Assembly: GCA_964035545.1 (NCBI GenBank)
Contig: OZ037772.1
Coordinates: forward strand, 2,364,501-2,428,500
DNA from: Bugula neritina
Lineage: Eukaryota > Bryozoa > Gymnolaemata > Cheilostomatida > Bugulidae
Reading direction: 5' to 3'
DNA: 64,000 nt
A model generated the notes under the pieces. It did no database searches. It had not been told where the DNA came from and worked only from the letters and a program-made list of their open reading frames with translations. Positions 44,901-58,600 of the stretch are shown here, in pieces; position 1 is the stretch's first letter; every line of letters starts with the position of its first letter. The position numbers and the translations under genes are program-made.

Positions 44901-47900
44901 CTTTCCTTGTTTTCCAGGTTACATGTATATGTATAACTATAACTAAACTGAAGTTGTGGCAGACACTGGTCCATGTCAAACACAAAGTGCCTTTTCCTTT
45001 TCTACTCTAGCTGCTACCCTTTCTACTACGAATGGAGGTTAAAAAGTTTCTTGAAAGCAAAAACTAACAGGAGTTTGTTGCAGCCAGTCAAACTGATCTC
45101 CATAAACTATAATATACTGCATACCTAGTAGTTATATTTGCTGTACTAAAACACCTGAAGCTAAAATGAATGAGTATAATCATCAACTCCTTGCTTTTAA
45201 TAGCAGCATCAATGCTTTCAAAGCTGAACTGAAGTTGCGGCAGACACTGGTCCATGTCAAACACACTGGCCTTTACCTAAACTCAATAAATTATTAGGAA
45301 AACAACCCATGTCTCAGATTTTCTTCACAAATAAAAATTACAATTTTATCAAAAGGCGGAAACTTAATAGAAAACATTTATAAAATAAGGGGATGGTATG
45401 AAGAAGGCGGGACCCCATTGAGTTAAAGCTATGCCTATACCATCTTATCAAGGAAACAGACACTTGAAGGATGAAATATACTAAATATTCCACATAATAG
45501 TGAGAATATCAACTCCTGCACTATCCACTTCTGTCTCACACAAACCTTAATGCTGACAAACTTACTTCCTCTTATACTGTTACATAACTCACTTTAATAA
45601 TAAAATAATAAATAACAGGTGCTTGTAACATTTCTCGGTTTCTCTCTACAGAAATAGAAACAGCAAGTAAATACCTGTCTTATCCTTACAGCCAGTCCTC
45701 ATATCACATCTCATACAGAATATCTGGTGACACTTGGAACACACTTCTGTCAGCTGTTCCTGTTTATGATGTTCACATTCAGTTATAGTATATCTTTGAG
45801 GAGAAGCTCTGTAGACCTTAATGTCAATAAACTGATGTCTATCTCCCATCAGCTCTCTGTGATTCTGTATAATAAAGGTCAACAGTTTAGTTGGTTGTAT
45901 TTTCACCAACAAGTCTGTCATAGTTGACTCACTGCACTGTGAAACTGTGTGTTTAGTATAAAAAGTCACACAGACTCAACATTTCTTTTCAATAATATTC
46001 TACACACAAACCAGAACTGGTTTAGTAACTAATCTTGAGAAATTATATAAGAAAGACTCACTTCTTGATGCTGCTGACATAATTTCTTTTGAATCTCTAC
46101 ACAAAACACAGCAGCTTGCGTTCCACCTTTACAAACATCGCAGGGAATGGGTGCAGGTTTGGGTGGAGACTTGTATTCTAAGGGGTCTCCATGCTGAGCT
46201 ACTGGTAGTGTTGTGGGATCCGTGATGTCATAGTGATCTTTCTTACAATATATAGCAATCAGTATGTTACTTGTGTTAGCTGTGTTTAGTATATCTCAAG
46301 TAATGAAATACTCCATCCACACACACAGCTATGTCCTTGACAAATACTCAAATAAATACTCATCACTCATCAACACACATTCATTATATAGACCACAGGC
46401 TATCACACAAACACACTTGACTATATTATGTACTAATATGCTGGAAAATAGTCACTCATGACAAAGAACTGCTACTCAACAAATAGACTCAACTGTAACT
46501 TGTATTGTAAAATGACAAGACAAATTACTAGTTAACTACTGAGTGGAGGCCATATTGTCAATAATTATTCACTATTGTTGCAAGTTTGTGCAATGCAACT
46601 AATTACTGTAGTGTGAATTCTGAGGAGCCAATACTACAACATACTACAACTATTCCCTACCACTCTAACTGCTAGGAGTGGCGCGAAACTGTCATTTCAT
46701 CATCCTTGGCAATGTGTCAAGAGCTAGTGCACTGTGAGTGCGTGTCACGTGTGAGTGTTGTCTATCGCGTGCAGCTAGGTAAGAAGAGTGAGTCACAGGA
46801 TAAGTTGTAGTTAGTAATCCATTACTAGTAGGATGACACATACACATGTTAACTATTTTCAGTGTAGTACTACTATGTATGTGCAGCAGGTTGGGTCACA
46901 GTCTAAGTCAGAGGGGGGGGTGGCATAATATAGGCCCAAATCTTCAACACTATTCATCACTCAATACAGAGTAACACTCAATACAACTGACTGGTGGTAG
47001 AAGAAGTAACCAACTAAAGTAGACACTCAATTCACAGATTATATTAGACACTGATTGACACCCCATAATATTATATTGTACAACTCACCACCAAATAAAA
47101 TTGTGATGGCTATCTAATAATCAATCAAAAGGTCAGCATTGGATTTAACTAAATAGGTCACAGAATCACTGATTCCTGTCTAATTGTCATAAGACCTGCT
47201 CTTTAGTCAAATAATTTCCCAGTGACTGCTTGGCCTTGTCAATGGCTATTACACTTTGGCAGCCCGGATGTTGGCCGAATTTTGAACAGCTGGTGGTAAT
47301 AGTAACAGCTGCTAGACTCCAGAGCTATGAATCTATCGCATTAGAACTAAAGCTATTGAGCAAACTGCCATTATAAAAGTACCTCAACATTATATTAAAA
47401 TAATATACATCTACTCCTTACAGATTACACATAACCATGGACAATAACCAGACACTCCACTCTCACTACACAATCACTACATACTAGTAAACTGTACTTT
47501 GTGCCACAGCAACTGTGTTGTCATGACAACATCATACATGTTTATAATCACAGGAAAGAAGATAGTAAACACAAGTCAATTCAACACAGTGATTCCCAAC
47601 CTGGGAGAATCCCCTATAAGAGGGAATTTGGGCTTTTTAGGGGGAACTGGGATTTTGATTAAAAAATTTCAAGCAGTTTGTTGAAGGCTTTTGAGCTCTT
47701 GCAAGTTTCATGCGCATGTATATCTATAAGCATTCATCTTGGCTTATCTATTTAACCAATTTTGTCATCTCAGTCTACTTCAACATGAATGTGTTTTTAA
47801 TTACAATATTGGGGTTGGAGTTTAGGGGTTGGGGTGGGAGGTTTGAAAGCAAGCTGGTACACTGTCATCAGCTGCAGCCATAATAATAATAATTGAACTG

Positions 47901-48585
47901 CTCTGTGTTTTATACATGCATAATATAATTATCAGAAATAATTATATTATATTCAAATGTAATAGGAAAAATATTGCATAGTAATCTATATTATCATTAT
48001 GACAGTCATAAAAATTTCCGATTGACGAAAGGGAGGGGACTTAATAGTAAACATGTATAAAAATGGGAATGGTATAAACAAGGTTGGGAACCACTGCTCT
48101 AACAAGTATTGTACTGTATGAGAACAAAATAATATAATGGGGAGACAACCCGACTCCCATGACATCCAACAGCACCACAAATCAACAAGAGAGGACAGCT
48201 GATGATGCAATCTACATAACAGTTACTTTCTCTACCTAATGAAAAGATATCCTTACACTTCACAAGTTAGTAACCAGAGTTCACATAGAATATACAGTAT
48301 TGTTTGCTTTTCATAGACACAGATCAGACAACTCCTAGATGATAGTGAGAAAATCATATGCAAGCCTACGACATGATATATTGTGTTATGTACTGTAACT
48401 CACCTACAATAAGCACATCTGATATGATCCTTCCTACCACCAATGTCAGTCTTCAAACATCTCATGCAGTACACATGCAGACAGGGCAGAGTTCTGGGAT
48501 CTTCAAGTTTGTTGAAGTACTGCGAGCAGTACCCACAGCGATAGGAATTGTTGAGTCTCTTTTTCACGACTCTGGATTCTGCCAT
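41448..48585 (-). CDS. TRIM-type RING/B-box/coiled-coil/beta-propeller protein
   Basis: A likely E3 ubiquitin ligase of about 643 residues. Minus-strand exons are 48585-48404, 46241-46062, 45936-45675, 44586-44381, 43946-43667, 43275-42586 and 41581-41448. Exon 1 starts CCAAGATGG and encodes a C3HC4 RING (CGYC, CLHVYCMRC, CAYC). Exon 2 carries a first B-box (CDVC, FCVEIQKKLC). Exon 3 ends with a second B-box (CEHH, CSKCHQIFC, C-x2-C-type). Exons 4 and 5 are helical coiled coil. Exons 6 and 7 are repeated beta strands typical of an NHL/WD-like propeller, ending TIKY-stop. Splice borders are GT-AG and phases agree from exon 2 on. The exon 1/2 phases do not match, so one small exon between 46242 and 48403 was probably missed. 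No lesions are seen; the last exon has a nearby inverted copy. Confidence 0.85.
42096..42187 (-). mobile_element. tRNA-derived SINE head in a TRIM intron
   Basis: On the minus strand TGGTAGTGTAGAG resembles box A, and GGTTCAAACCC about 50 bases later is a good box B, the split promoter of tRNA genes. The arms do not fold into a full cloverleaf, so it is read as a SINE head, not a tRNA gene. Confidence 0.5.
44796..45420. mobile_element. hAT-like MITE in a TRIM intron
   Basis: Starts CAGTGGCTCCCAACC and ends with a decayed inverse. It is flanked by AGTTAGAG (44788-44795) and AGTTAAAG (45421-45428), an 8-bp duplication with one change. An internal CAGACACTGGTCCATGTC segment occurs twice (near 44962 and 45240). 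No transposase is present. The termini and 8-bp target size are those of hAT elements. Confidence 0.75.
47587..48096. mobile_element. hAT-like MITE, second copy
   Basis: Starts CAGTGATTCCCAACC and ends AACCACTG; related to the copy at 44796-45420. It shares the GAGGGAATTTGGGCTTTT block and the TATAAA...GGTATAA right end. The flanking 8-mers match only partly. Confidence 0.7.
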
Positions 48586-50339
48586 CTTGGTTATATAATA
48601 AGGAAATCCTGTAAAAGATACACATACTCTTAGCATAATATTTTACGCTGCATATGTGAAGGTTTCCAAATCAAAGACTTAACCATTAACAATAAACCAT
48701 ACAAAATAAAGACATGAAAAATAATGTTAAACAAAGGCAGTTAATAACACTGGTATACATGATAGTCAGCTACAACATGCTGAGCTCACAGCTTTAACTG
48801 TCTAACAAAGGCTGTATTGTTTCCACTGAATAGGTTTTTGCTGGTGACTCAAACTCCATATACAGTAAATATGAAGCAATGTTGTGTGCTTCAGTGAACA
48901 CTTTTATTCTACTTCTATTGAACATCACTAATCAAGTGTTTCCAATATATAGAGGAGAAGTGAAACATGAATACCAGTGAGTTATGTATTACTTTTATGA
49001 ACAAACAGCACAATTGGGCTCAGCTGCTTATCCCCTCATTCAAAGATATCAGCCAGTTTTACAATGTTACCTGCCCATTTTTGGGCTAGATACATTGCGT
49101 GGGCTCACGCTAAGACACAAAATAGGGGGAAACATAGCAGTGGGAGAAAACATAGTATCATGAAATATTTTGTGCTGGGTGTTAAAAATTATTTGTTATC
49201 TTAATAATCTAAATTAAAAAACTTATTTTAACATCTCTGGAATATTGGTGATGCATTGGTTAATATGTTACTTAGATTCACCCTTCCACCACCTTTGCTA
49301 TTCAAATCATCTAATAGAAACTATGGTGGTGTGAAACATACTAATTTAACATGTTTGTGCTTCTGTTAGGTCAGGTGTAGTTGTTTCATGAGTTGGCAGC
49401 TTCTACACTCATCTCTAGTCAATTATTTATTCTACACTCTTACCTAGCAAATGATTTATTAACACTAACCTCATATTTTATGTCTACAACAAGAGTACAT
49501 CATATAAATGTGGCTAACCATATATTCTCAGTAATTTATAGAATAGTCAAATTCCAATTATGTAATTATTATGTAAATATGTTAGTTTTTGAATGACAGA
49601 AATTTAGAGGTAAAGATAGCAGCAACTAGCAAGCATTGTTACATAAATTAGAGCAGTGTAGTACATGTTAGTTGTATAATCAACGCTGAGTAAAATAATA
49701 TAAGCCAACCGAATACGCTATTCACAATGAATCCAGAAGGGCAGTGCATTGGAATGTGCAGGGTGTGACAATGTATCACATGCAGTGATCACTATGCACT
49801 GTCATTAATTAATAACTGACTAGTGCCAGTGCTAAGATATTCTGATATTCAAATTGAGTAAGTGTAACATTAATTCAAAAATTCGCAATAAATATTATAA
49901 GTATGATAATGTTACAATCATAAATTCACAAAGTAAAAATAAGCGACTCACTGGTTATAATAAACCTATTAGTATTAGTATTATAAAACCAACTTGTTAA
50001 ATATTGACTTAACAAAGTCGAGCTATGTCGATAATCAATAATATTGGGTGATAATCACCAATGGCAATATTATCATTATAAATAAATTTAATGATGTTGG
50101 TAGCAGACCTGGCACTGGCAGTAAGACCAACTGCAACGCTAAAAGTAATACTGACAGTTATAGTAGTGCAGTAATATTAATGTAGTAACTTACACTTTAA
50201 GTTTATAGTTATAATTGTACTTATACTTATAGTTATACTCATATAGTAAATGCAGTGCAATGAGTGAAAGAATGGTAATACTAATTAGTAATTACTCATA
50301 CAACAATACATATTATAATAGTTACAGTAATACTAATAC
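48586..50339. other. Upstream region of the TRIM-like gene
   Basis: About 1.75 kb of AT-rich DNA with no gene recognised. It may contain intron or promoter sequence of the minus-strand gene, but no TATA box or CpG-rich stretch was identified. Confidence 0.45.
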
Positions 50340-51238
50340 CAGGGTTGGGGTCAATTACATGTAAATGTAATTAATTACAATTACAATTACATGAAGATTT
50401 GTCAATTACAATTACAATTATAATTACAGTTAAAAGGTAATGTAATTAATTACAATTACAATTACATGGTAATGTAATTAATTACAATTACAATTACTTT
50501 TGTTCTCACAAGGGATAACTAAAAGTTATACAATGTCACTTCTGGGGTCCAACTACCAGGGGCAATGTTGACAGTGGTGAACCTCCTTTGTTCCCAATAG
50601 TGACACTATGGGGTCAATCCATGCCAAATAAACCGAATTTTAAGGGGTCCCACGCCTTTGCTTCTCAGATTTTGCTTATATTTACACATGTCCGGTGTAC
50701 TATTCATGAATATTTCCGACATGACACGAAAACTTTTTGAGAAATTACTACATTTGTGGACAAAGGTTGGGAAAAACTTTAAGGAAAATTGGTGAAGTAA
50801 AAATCACCAATTTTCCTTAAAGTTTTTCCCAACCTTTGTCCACAAATGTAGTCATTTCTCAAAGAATTTTCTGTGAGGCCAAAAATATTTAAGAAAAGTA
50901 CTCAGGACATACTTTGGTGTAAATATGAACAAACTCTGAGACACAAAGGCACCGGCCATGTGGTGAGTTAGCATGGAATGACCCTATACTATATTGACTT
51001 AATCTGAACTTGTTATTTAACAGTAGATATGGTAGGAAAAGAATGATTTTTTTAAGATTTAAAAGTTTGAAGTAATTGACATGTAATTATAAAGTAATTG
51101 TAAAATTCAATTACATTAGCAATGTAATTAATTACAATTACAATTACATTTTTATACATCAATTACAAATTACATTCAATTACTTGAAAAAATGTAATTA
51201 ATTACAACCAATTACAAATTACAATTACCCCAACCCTG
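50340..51238. mobile_element. hAT-like MITE rich in AATTAC
   Basis: Begins CAGGGTTGGGGT and ends with the inverse, flanked on both sides by ACTAATAC (50332-50339 and 51239-51246), a perfect 8-bp duplication. The subterminal regions are built of TGTAATTAATTACAATTAC words. A second fold-back element is nested inside at about 50610-50985. Confidence 0.88.
50610..50985. mobile_element. Nested fold-back element with a 60-bp hairpin
   Basis: The ends GGGTCAATCCATGC and GCATGGAATGACCC are inverted. Both halves align imperfectly over their full length. The core 50736-50795 pairs with 50804-50863 over 60 bp with a single mismatch and an 8-base loop. It has no coding capacity. Confidence 0.85.
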
Positions 51239-51330
51239 ACTAATACTAATAGTAATACTAATACTAATAGTAATACTAATACTAATAGTAATACTAATAC
51301 TAATAGTAATAGTATACACTATAGTCTTAG
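51239..51330. repeat. ACTAATAGTA microsatellite
   Basis: Tandem ACTAAT/AGTAAT words on the right side of the hAT-like element. Similar words lie on its left side, so the element inserted into a microsatellite. Confidence 0.8.
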
Positions 51331-52085
51331 TCTATACTCATAGTCATACTCATACTCATACTGATACTGTATAGTGTATTGTACTTGTAGTACTCTAAGT
51401 CTAAAAGACAAAGTAATTAGTAAATCTAACGGAAACTGTAAGTAGTAAAGTACCTGATTAATTTGAGAAATGATGAGATGACTCAAAATGCTCTCACCTC
51501 ACGAGAGTCAATAGTGTTAGTCAGTAAACTGGTCGGACACTTGGTAACTAGTAACTGAGATGAGGCACATTAAAACCAAAATAACGAGGAAGTTCTACGC
51601 GCAGAAGGATTATAACACGTCACTCAACTACAAAGGTCGGCTCTATAATAATCACGTGAAAGAAATGTTGCGTTCAGTGAGCGGAGCGCTATATTGTAGT
51701 GTCGAAGAGAGACAACTCTTAAGTTGAATTTTGAAAAATTATACAGGGCACCAAGTGTACATGTTTTTCAATTGAGCTATTTTAGAATATCTAATTCCGG
51801 CCTGTATATTTTCAAATTACAAAAATACCTATAACATCTATGTCCTTTTTAGTAGCAAAATCTTTACAAGGACTTTGTCTCTTGTTAGTAGCCTTCAGTG
51901 TCAGCTGGAAATTGCATTTTTCTGTTGGCACTTTAATTGTGTGAAATATTTTCATTATGTTTAAGTTGAGCTGTTTAGTACTAGCATATTCAGCAACATC
52001 ACTGAATCTCTAGTTAATCTTGAATTTTCTTAACTGGCAGGCTACAATGAAGATGGCAGAGGAATGTGATGCTAGGGTAGAGGTA
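51331..52085. other. Intergenic DNA with a possible promoter
   Basis: Less AT-rich around 51540-51720, with CG-containing words and CACGTGA. On the minus strand, CTCTCGTGAG followed by GTGAGAGC near 51495 could be the donor of a non-coding first exon of the TRIM-like gene. This is speculative. No coding region is seen. Confidence 0.3.
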
Positions 52086-52422
52086 TGGTGGTTCCAAACC
52101 TTTTCATATACCATATCATCTCCCCTTCCATAACTGTTTACTTATAGTATTAATTTCCCTTAATCTTTCTAAAAATGAAATTTATATAATTATGATGAAA
52201 ATAATAATATACAGTATAGGTCTATATACTTGTTCTAGTATATTTGATTATATAATATAAGATTATGATTATGGAGGAGTTGCAGTTATACATATATGCA
52301 GTATATGTAATCTTCAAAACAAAGCAAGAGCTCAAAGAGCTGGTAACAAACTGTGTGAAACGAAACCCCCTGAAAAGCCCAAATTCCCTGCAAGGGGAAT
52401 TTCCCCAAGGTTGGAGCCACTG
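52086..52422. mobile_element. hAT-like MITE, short inverted copy
   Basis: Related in reverse orientation to the elements at 44796 and 47587. The right end reads CCAAGGTTGGAGCCACTG, and the shared block AAAGCCCAAATTCCCTGCA is present. The left end TGGTGGTTCCAAACC is decayed. No clear target duplication. Confidence 0.65.
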
Positions 52423-52611
52423 CTTTAACTTTTTCAATTATATTATTCCGATGAAAATGGAAAAGAAAATCTCCCCCAAACTCATCACTTGGGAAGATCT
52501 GGTCCAGCTGTGCTAAGGTGGGGGGAGGTGAGAGAGTAACCCAGTTCCAGTGTATAATATTCATCATAATAGACTGACAAGAGCATCTCATTTGTATGTT
52601 GATTAATATAT

Positions 52612-55600
52612 AACATAATATACTGTATAACATAGTATACTGTATGACATAGTATACTGTATAACATAGTATATACTGTATAACATAATATACTGTATAA
52701 CATAGTATACTGTATAACATAGTATATACTGTATAACATAATATACTGTATAACATAGTATACTGTATAACATAGTATACTGTATAACGTAGTATACTGT
52801 ATAACATAATGTACTGTATAACATAATATACTGTATAACATAGTATACTGCATAACATAATATACTGTATAACATAGTATACTGTAGAGCATAATATACT
52901 GTATAACATAGTATACTGTATAACATAATATACTGTATAACATAGTATACTGTATAACATAGTATATACTGTATAACATAATATACTGTATAACATAGTA
53001 TGCTGTATAACATAGTATACTGTATAATGTAGTATACTGTATAACATAATGTACTGTATAACATAATATACTGTATAACATAGTATACTGCATAACATAA
53101 TATACTGTATAACATAGTATACTGTATAACATAATATACTGTATAACATAGTATACTGTATAACATAATATACTGTATAACATAATATACTGTATAACAT
53201 AGTATACTGCATAACCTAATATACTGTATAACATAGTATACTGTATAGCATAGTATACTGTATAACATAGTATACTGTATAACATAATATACTGTGTAAC
53301 ATAGTATACTGTATAACATAGTATATACTGTATAACATAATATACTGTATAACATAGTATACTGTATAACATAGTATACTGTATAACGTAGTATACTGTA
53401 TAACATAATGTACTGTATAACATAATATACTGTATAACATAGTATACTGCATAACATAATATACTGTATAACATAGTATACTGTATAGCATAATATACTG
53501 TATAACATAGTATACTGTATAACATAATATACTGTATAACATAGTCTACTGTATAACATAGTATATACTGTATAACATAATATACTGTATAACATAGTAT
53601 ACTGTATAACATAGTATACTGTATAACGTAGTATACTGTATAACATATTGTACTGTATAACATAATATACTGTATAACATAGTATACTGCATAACATAAT
53701 ATACTGTATAACATAATATACTGTATAACATAATATACTGTATAACATAATATACTGTATAACATAATATACTGTATAACATAGTATATACTGTATAACA
53801 TAATATACTGTATAACATAGTATACTGTATAACAAAGTATATACTGTATAACATAATATACTGTATAACATAGTATACTGTATAACGTAGTATACTGTAT
53901 AACGTAGTATACTGTATAACATAATGTACTGTATAACATAATATACTGTATAACATAGTATACTGCATAACATAATATACTGTATAACATAGTATACTGT
54001 ATAGCATAATATACTGTATAACATAGTATACTGTACAACATAATATACTGTATAACATAGTATACTGTATAACATAACATACTGTATAACATAGTATACT
54101 GTATAACATAATATACTATATAACGTAGTATACCGTATAACATAGTATACTGTATGACATAATATACTGTATAACATAGTACACTGTATAACATAGTATA
54201 TACTGTATAACATAATATACTGTATAACATAGTATACTGTTTAACATAATATACTGTATAACATAGTATACTGTATGACATAGTATACTGTATAACAAAA
54301 TATACTGTATAACATATTATACAGTATAACATAGTATACTGTATAACATAATATACTGTATAACATAGTATATACTGTATAACATAATATACTGTATAAC
54401 ATAATATACTGTATAACATAGTATACTGTATAACATAATATACTATATAACGTAGTATACCGTAAGACATAGTATACTGTATGACATAATATACTGTATA
54501 ACATAATATATACTCTACAACATAGTATACTGTATAACATAGTATACTGTATGACATAATATACTGTATAACATAGTATATCGTATAACATAGTATACTG
54601 TATAACATAGTATACTGTATAACATAATATACTGTATAACATAATATGCTGTATAACATAATATACTGTATAACATAGTATACTGTATAACATAATATAC
54701 TGTATAACATAGTATACCGTATAACATAGTATACTGTATAACATAGTATACTGTATAACATAATATACTGTATAACATAATATAGGTACTGTATAACATA
54801 ATATACTGTATAACATAGTATACTGTATAACATAGTATACTGTATGACATAATATACTGTATAACATAATATACTGTATAACATAATATACTGTATAACA
54901 TAGTATGCTGTATAACATAATATGCTGTATAACATAATATACTGTATAACATAATATACTGTATAACATAGTATACTGTATAACATAGTATACTGTATAA
55001 CATAGTATACTGTATAACATAATATACTGTATGACATAATATACTGTATAACATAATATACTGTATAACATAATATACTGTATAACATAATATACTGTAT
55101 AACCTAATACACTGTATAACATAATATATTGTATAACATAGTATACTGTATAACATAGTATACTGTATAACATAATATACTGTATAACATAATATGCTGT
55201 ATAACATAGTATACTGTATAACATAGTATACTGTATAACATAATATATTGTATAACATAATACACTGTATAACATAATATGCTGTATAACATAATATACT
55301 TTATAACATAGTATACTGTATAACATAGTATACTGTATAACGTAGTATACTGTATAACATAATGTACTGTATAACATAATATACTGTATAACATAGTATA
55401 CTGCATAACATAATATACTGTCTAACATAGTATACTGTATAGCATAATATACTGTATAACACAGTATACTGTATAACATAGTATACTGTATAACATAGTC
55501 TACTGTATAACATAGTATATACTGTATAACATAATATACTGTATAACATAGTATACTGTATAACAAAGTATATACTGTATAACATAGTATACTGTATAAC

Positions 55601-58600
55601 ATAATATACTATATAACGTAGTATACCGTATAACATAGTATACTGTATGACATAATATACTGTATAACATAGTATACTGTATAACATAGTATATACTGTA
55701 TAACATAATATACTGTATAACATAGTATACTGTTTAACATAATATACTGTATAACATAGTATACTGTATGACATAGTATACTGTATAACAAAATATACTG
55801 TATAACATATTATACAGTATAACATAGTATACTGTATAACATAATATACTGTATAACATAGTATATACTGTATAACATAATATACTGTATAACATAATAT
55901 ACTGTATAACATAGTATACTGTATAACATAATATACTATATAACGTAGTATACCGTATAACATAGTATACTGTATGACATAATATACTGTATAACATAAT
56001 ATATACTCTACAACATAGTATACTGTATAACATCGTATACTGTATGACATAATATACTGTATGACATAGTATACCGTATAACATAGTATACTGTATAACA
56101 TAGTATACTGTATAACATAATATACTGTATAACATAATATGCTGTATAACATAATATACTGTATAACATAGTATACTGTATAACATAATATACTGTATAA
56201 CATAGTATACCGTATAACATAGTATACTGTATAACATAGTATACTGTATAACATAATATACTGTATAACATAATATAGGTACTGTATAACATAATATACT
56301 GTATAACATAGTATACTGTATAACATAGTATACTGTATGACATAATATACTGTATAACATAATATACTGTATAACATAATATACTGTATAACATAGTATG
56401 CTGTATAACATAATATGCTGTATAACATAATATACTGTATAACATAATATACTGTATAACATAGTATACTGTATAACATAGTATACTGTATAACATAGTA
56501 TACTGTATAACATAATATACTGTATGACATAATATACTGTATAACATAATATACTGTATAACATAATATACTGTATAACATAATATACTGTATAACCTAA
56601 TACACTGTATAACATAATATACTGTATAACATAGTATACTGTATAACATAGTATACTGTATAACATAATATACTGTATAACATAATATGCTGTATAACAT
56701 AGTATACTGTATAACATAGTATACTGTATAACATAATATATTGTATAACATTATACACTGTATAACATAATATGCTGTATAACATAATATACTGTATAAC
56801 ATAGTATACTGTATAACATAGTATACTGTATAACGTAGTATACTGTATAACATAATGTACTGTATAACATAATATACTGTATAACATAGTATACTGCATA
56901 ACATAATATACTGTATAACATAGTATACTGTATAGCCTAATATACTGTATAACATAGTATACTGTATAACATAGTATACTGTATAACATAGTCTACTGTA
57001 TAACATAGTATATACTGTATAACATAATATACTGTATAACATAGTATACTGTATAACAAAGTATATACTGTATAACATAATATACTGTATAACATAGTAT
57101 ACTGTATAACATAGTATACTGTATAACGTAGTATACTGTATAACATAATGTACTGTATAACATAATATACTGTATAACATAGTATACTGCATAACATAAT
57201 ATACTGTATAACATAGTATACTGTATAGCACAATATACTGTATAACATAGTATACTGTACAACATAATATACTGTATAACATAGTATACTGTATAACATA
57301 ATATACTGTATAACATATTATACAGTATAACATAGTATACTGTATAATATAGTATATACTGTATAACATAATACACTGTATAACATAATATACTGTATAA
57401 CATAGTATACTGTATAACATAATATACTATATAACGTAGTATACCGTATAACATAGTATACTGTATGACATAATATACTGTATAACATAGTATACTGTAT
57501 AACATAGTATATACTGTATAACATAACATACTGTATAACATAGTATACTGTATAACATAATATACTGTATAACATAGTATACTGTATGACATAGTATACT
57601 GTATAACAAAATATACTGTATAACATATTATACAGTATAACATAGTAAACTGTATTACATAATATACTGTATAACATAGTATATACTGTATAACATAATA
57701 TACTGTATAACATAGTATACTGTATGACATAGTATACTGTATAACATAATATACTGTATAACATAGTATACTGTATAGCATAATATACTGTATAACATAG
57801 TATACTGTACAACATAATATACTGTATAACATAGTATACTGTATAACATAACATACTGTATAACATATTATACAGTATAACATAGTATACTGTATAACAT
57901 AGTATATACTGTATAACATAATATACTGTATAACATAATATACTGTATAACATAGTATACTGTATAACATAATATACTATATAACGTAGTATACCGTATA
58001 ACATAGTATACTGTATGACATAATATACTGTATAACATAGTACACTGTATAACATAGTATATACTGTATAACATAATATACTGTATAACATAGTATACTG
58101 TTTAACATAATATACTGTATAACATAGTATACTGTATGACATAGTATACTGTATAACAAAATATACTGTATAACATATTATACAGTATAACATAGTATAC
58201 TGTATAACATAATATACTGTATAACATAGTATATACTGTATAACATAATATACTGTATAACATAATATACTGTATAACATAGTATACTGTATAACATAAT
58301 ATACTATATAACGTAGTATACCGTAAGACATAGTATACTGTATGACATAATATACTGTATAACATAATATATACTCTACAACATAGTATACTGTATAACA
58401 TAGTATACTGTATGACATAATATACTGTATAACATAGTATATCGTATAACATAGTATACTGTATAACATAGTATACTGTATAACATAATATACTGTATAA
58501 CATAATATGCTGTATAACATAATATACTGTATAACATAGTATACTGTATAACATAATATACTGTATAACATAGTATACCGTATAACATAGTATACTGTAT

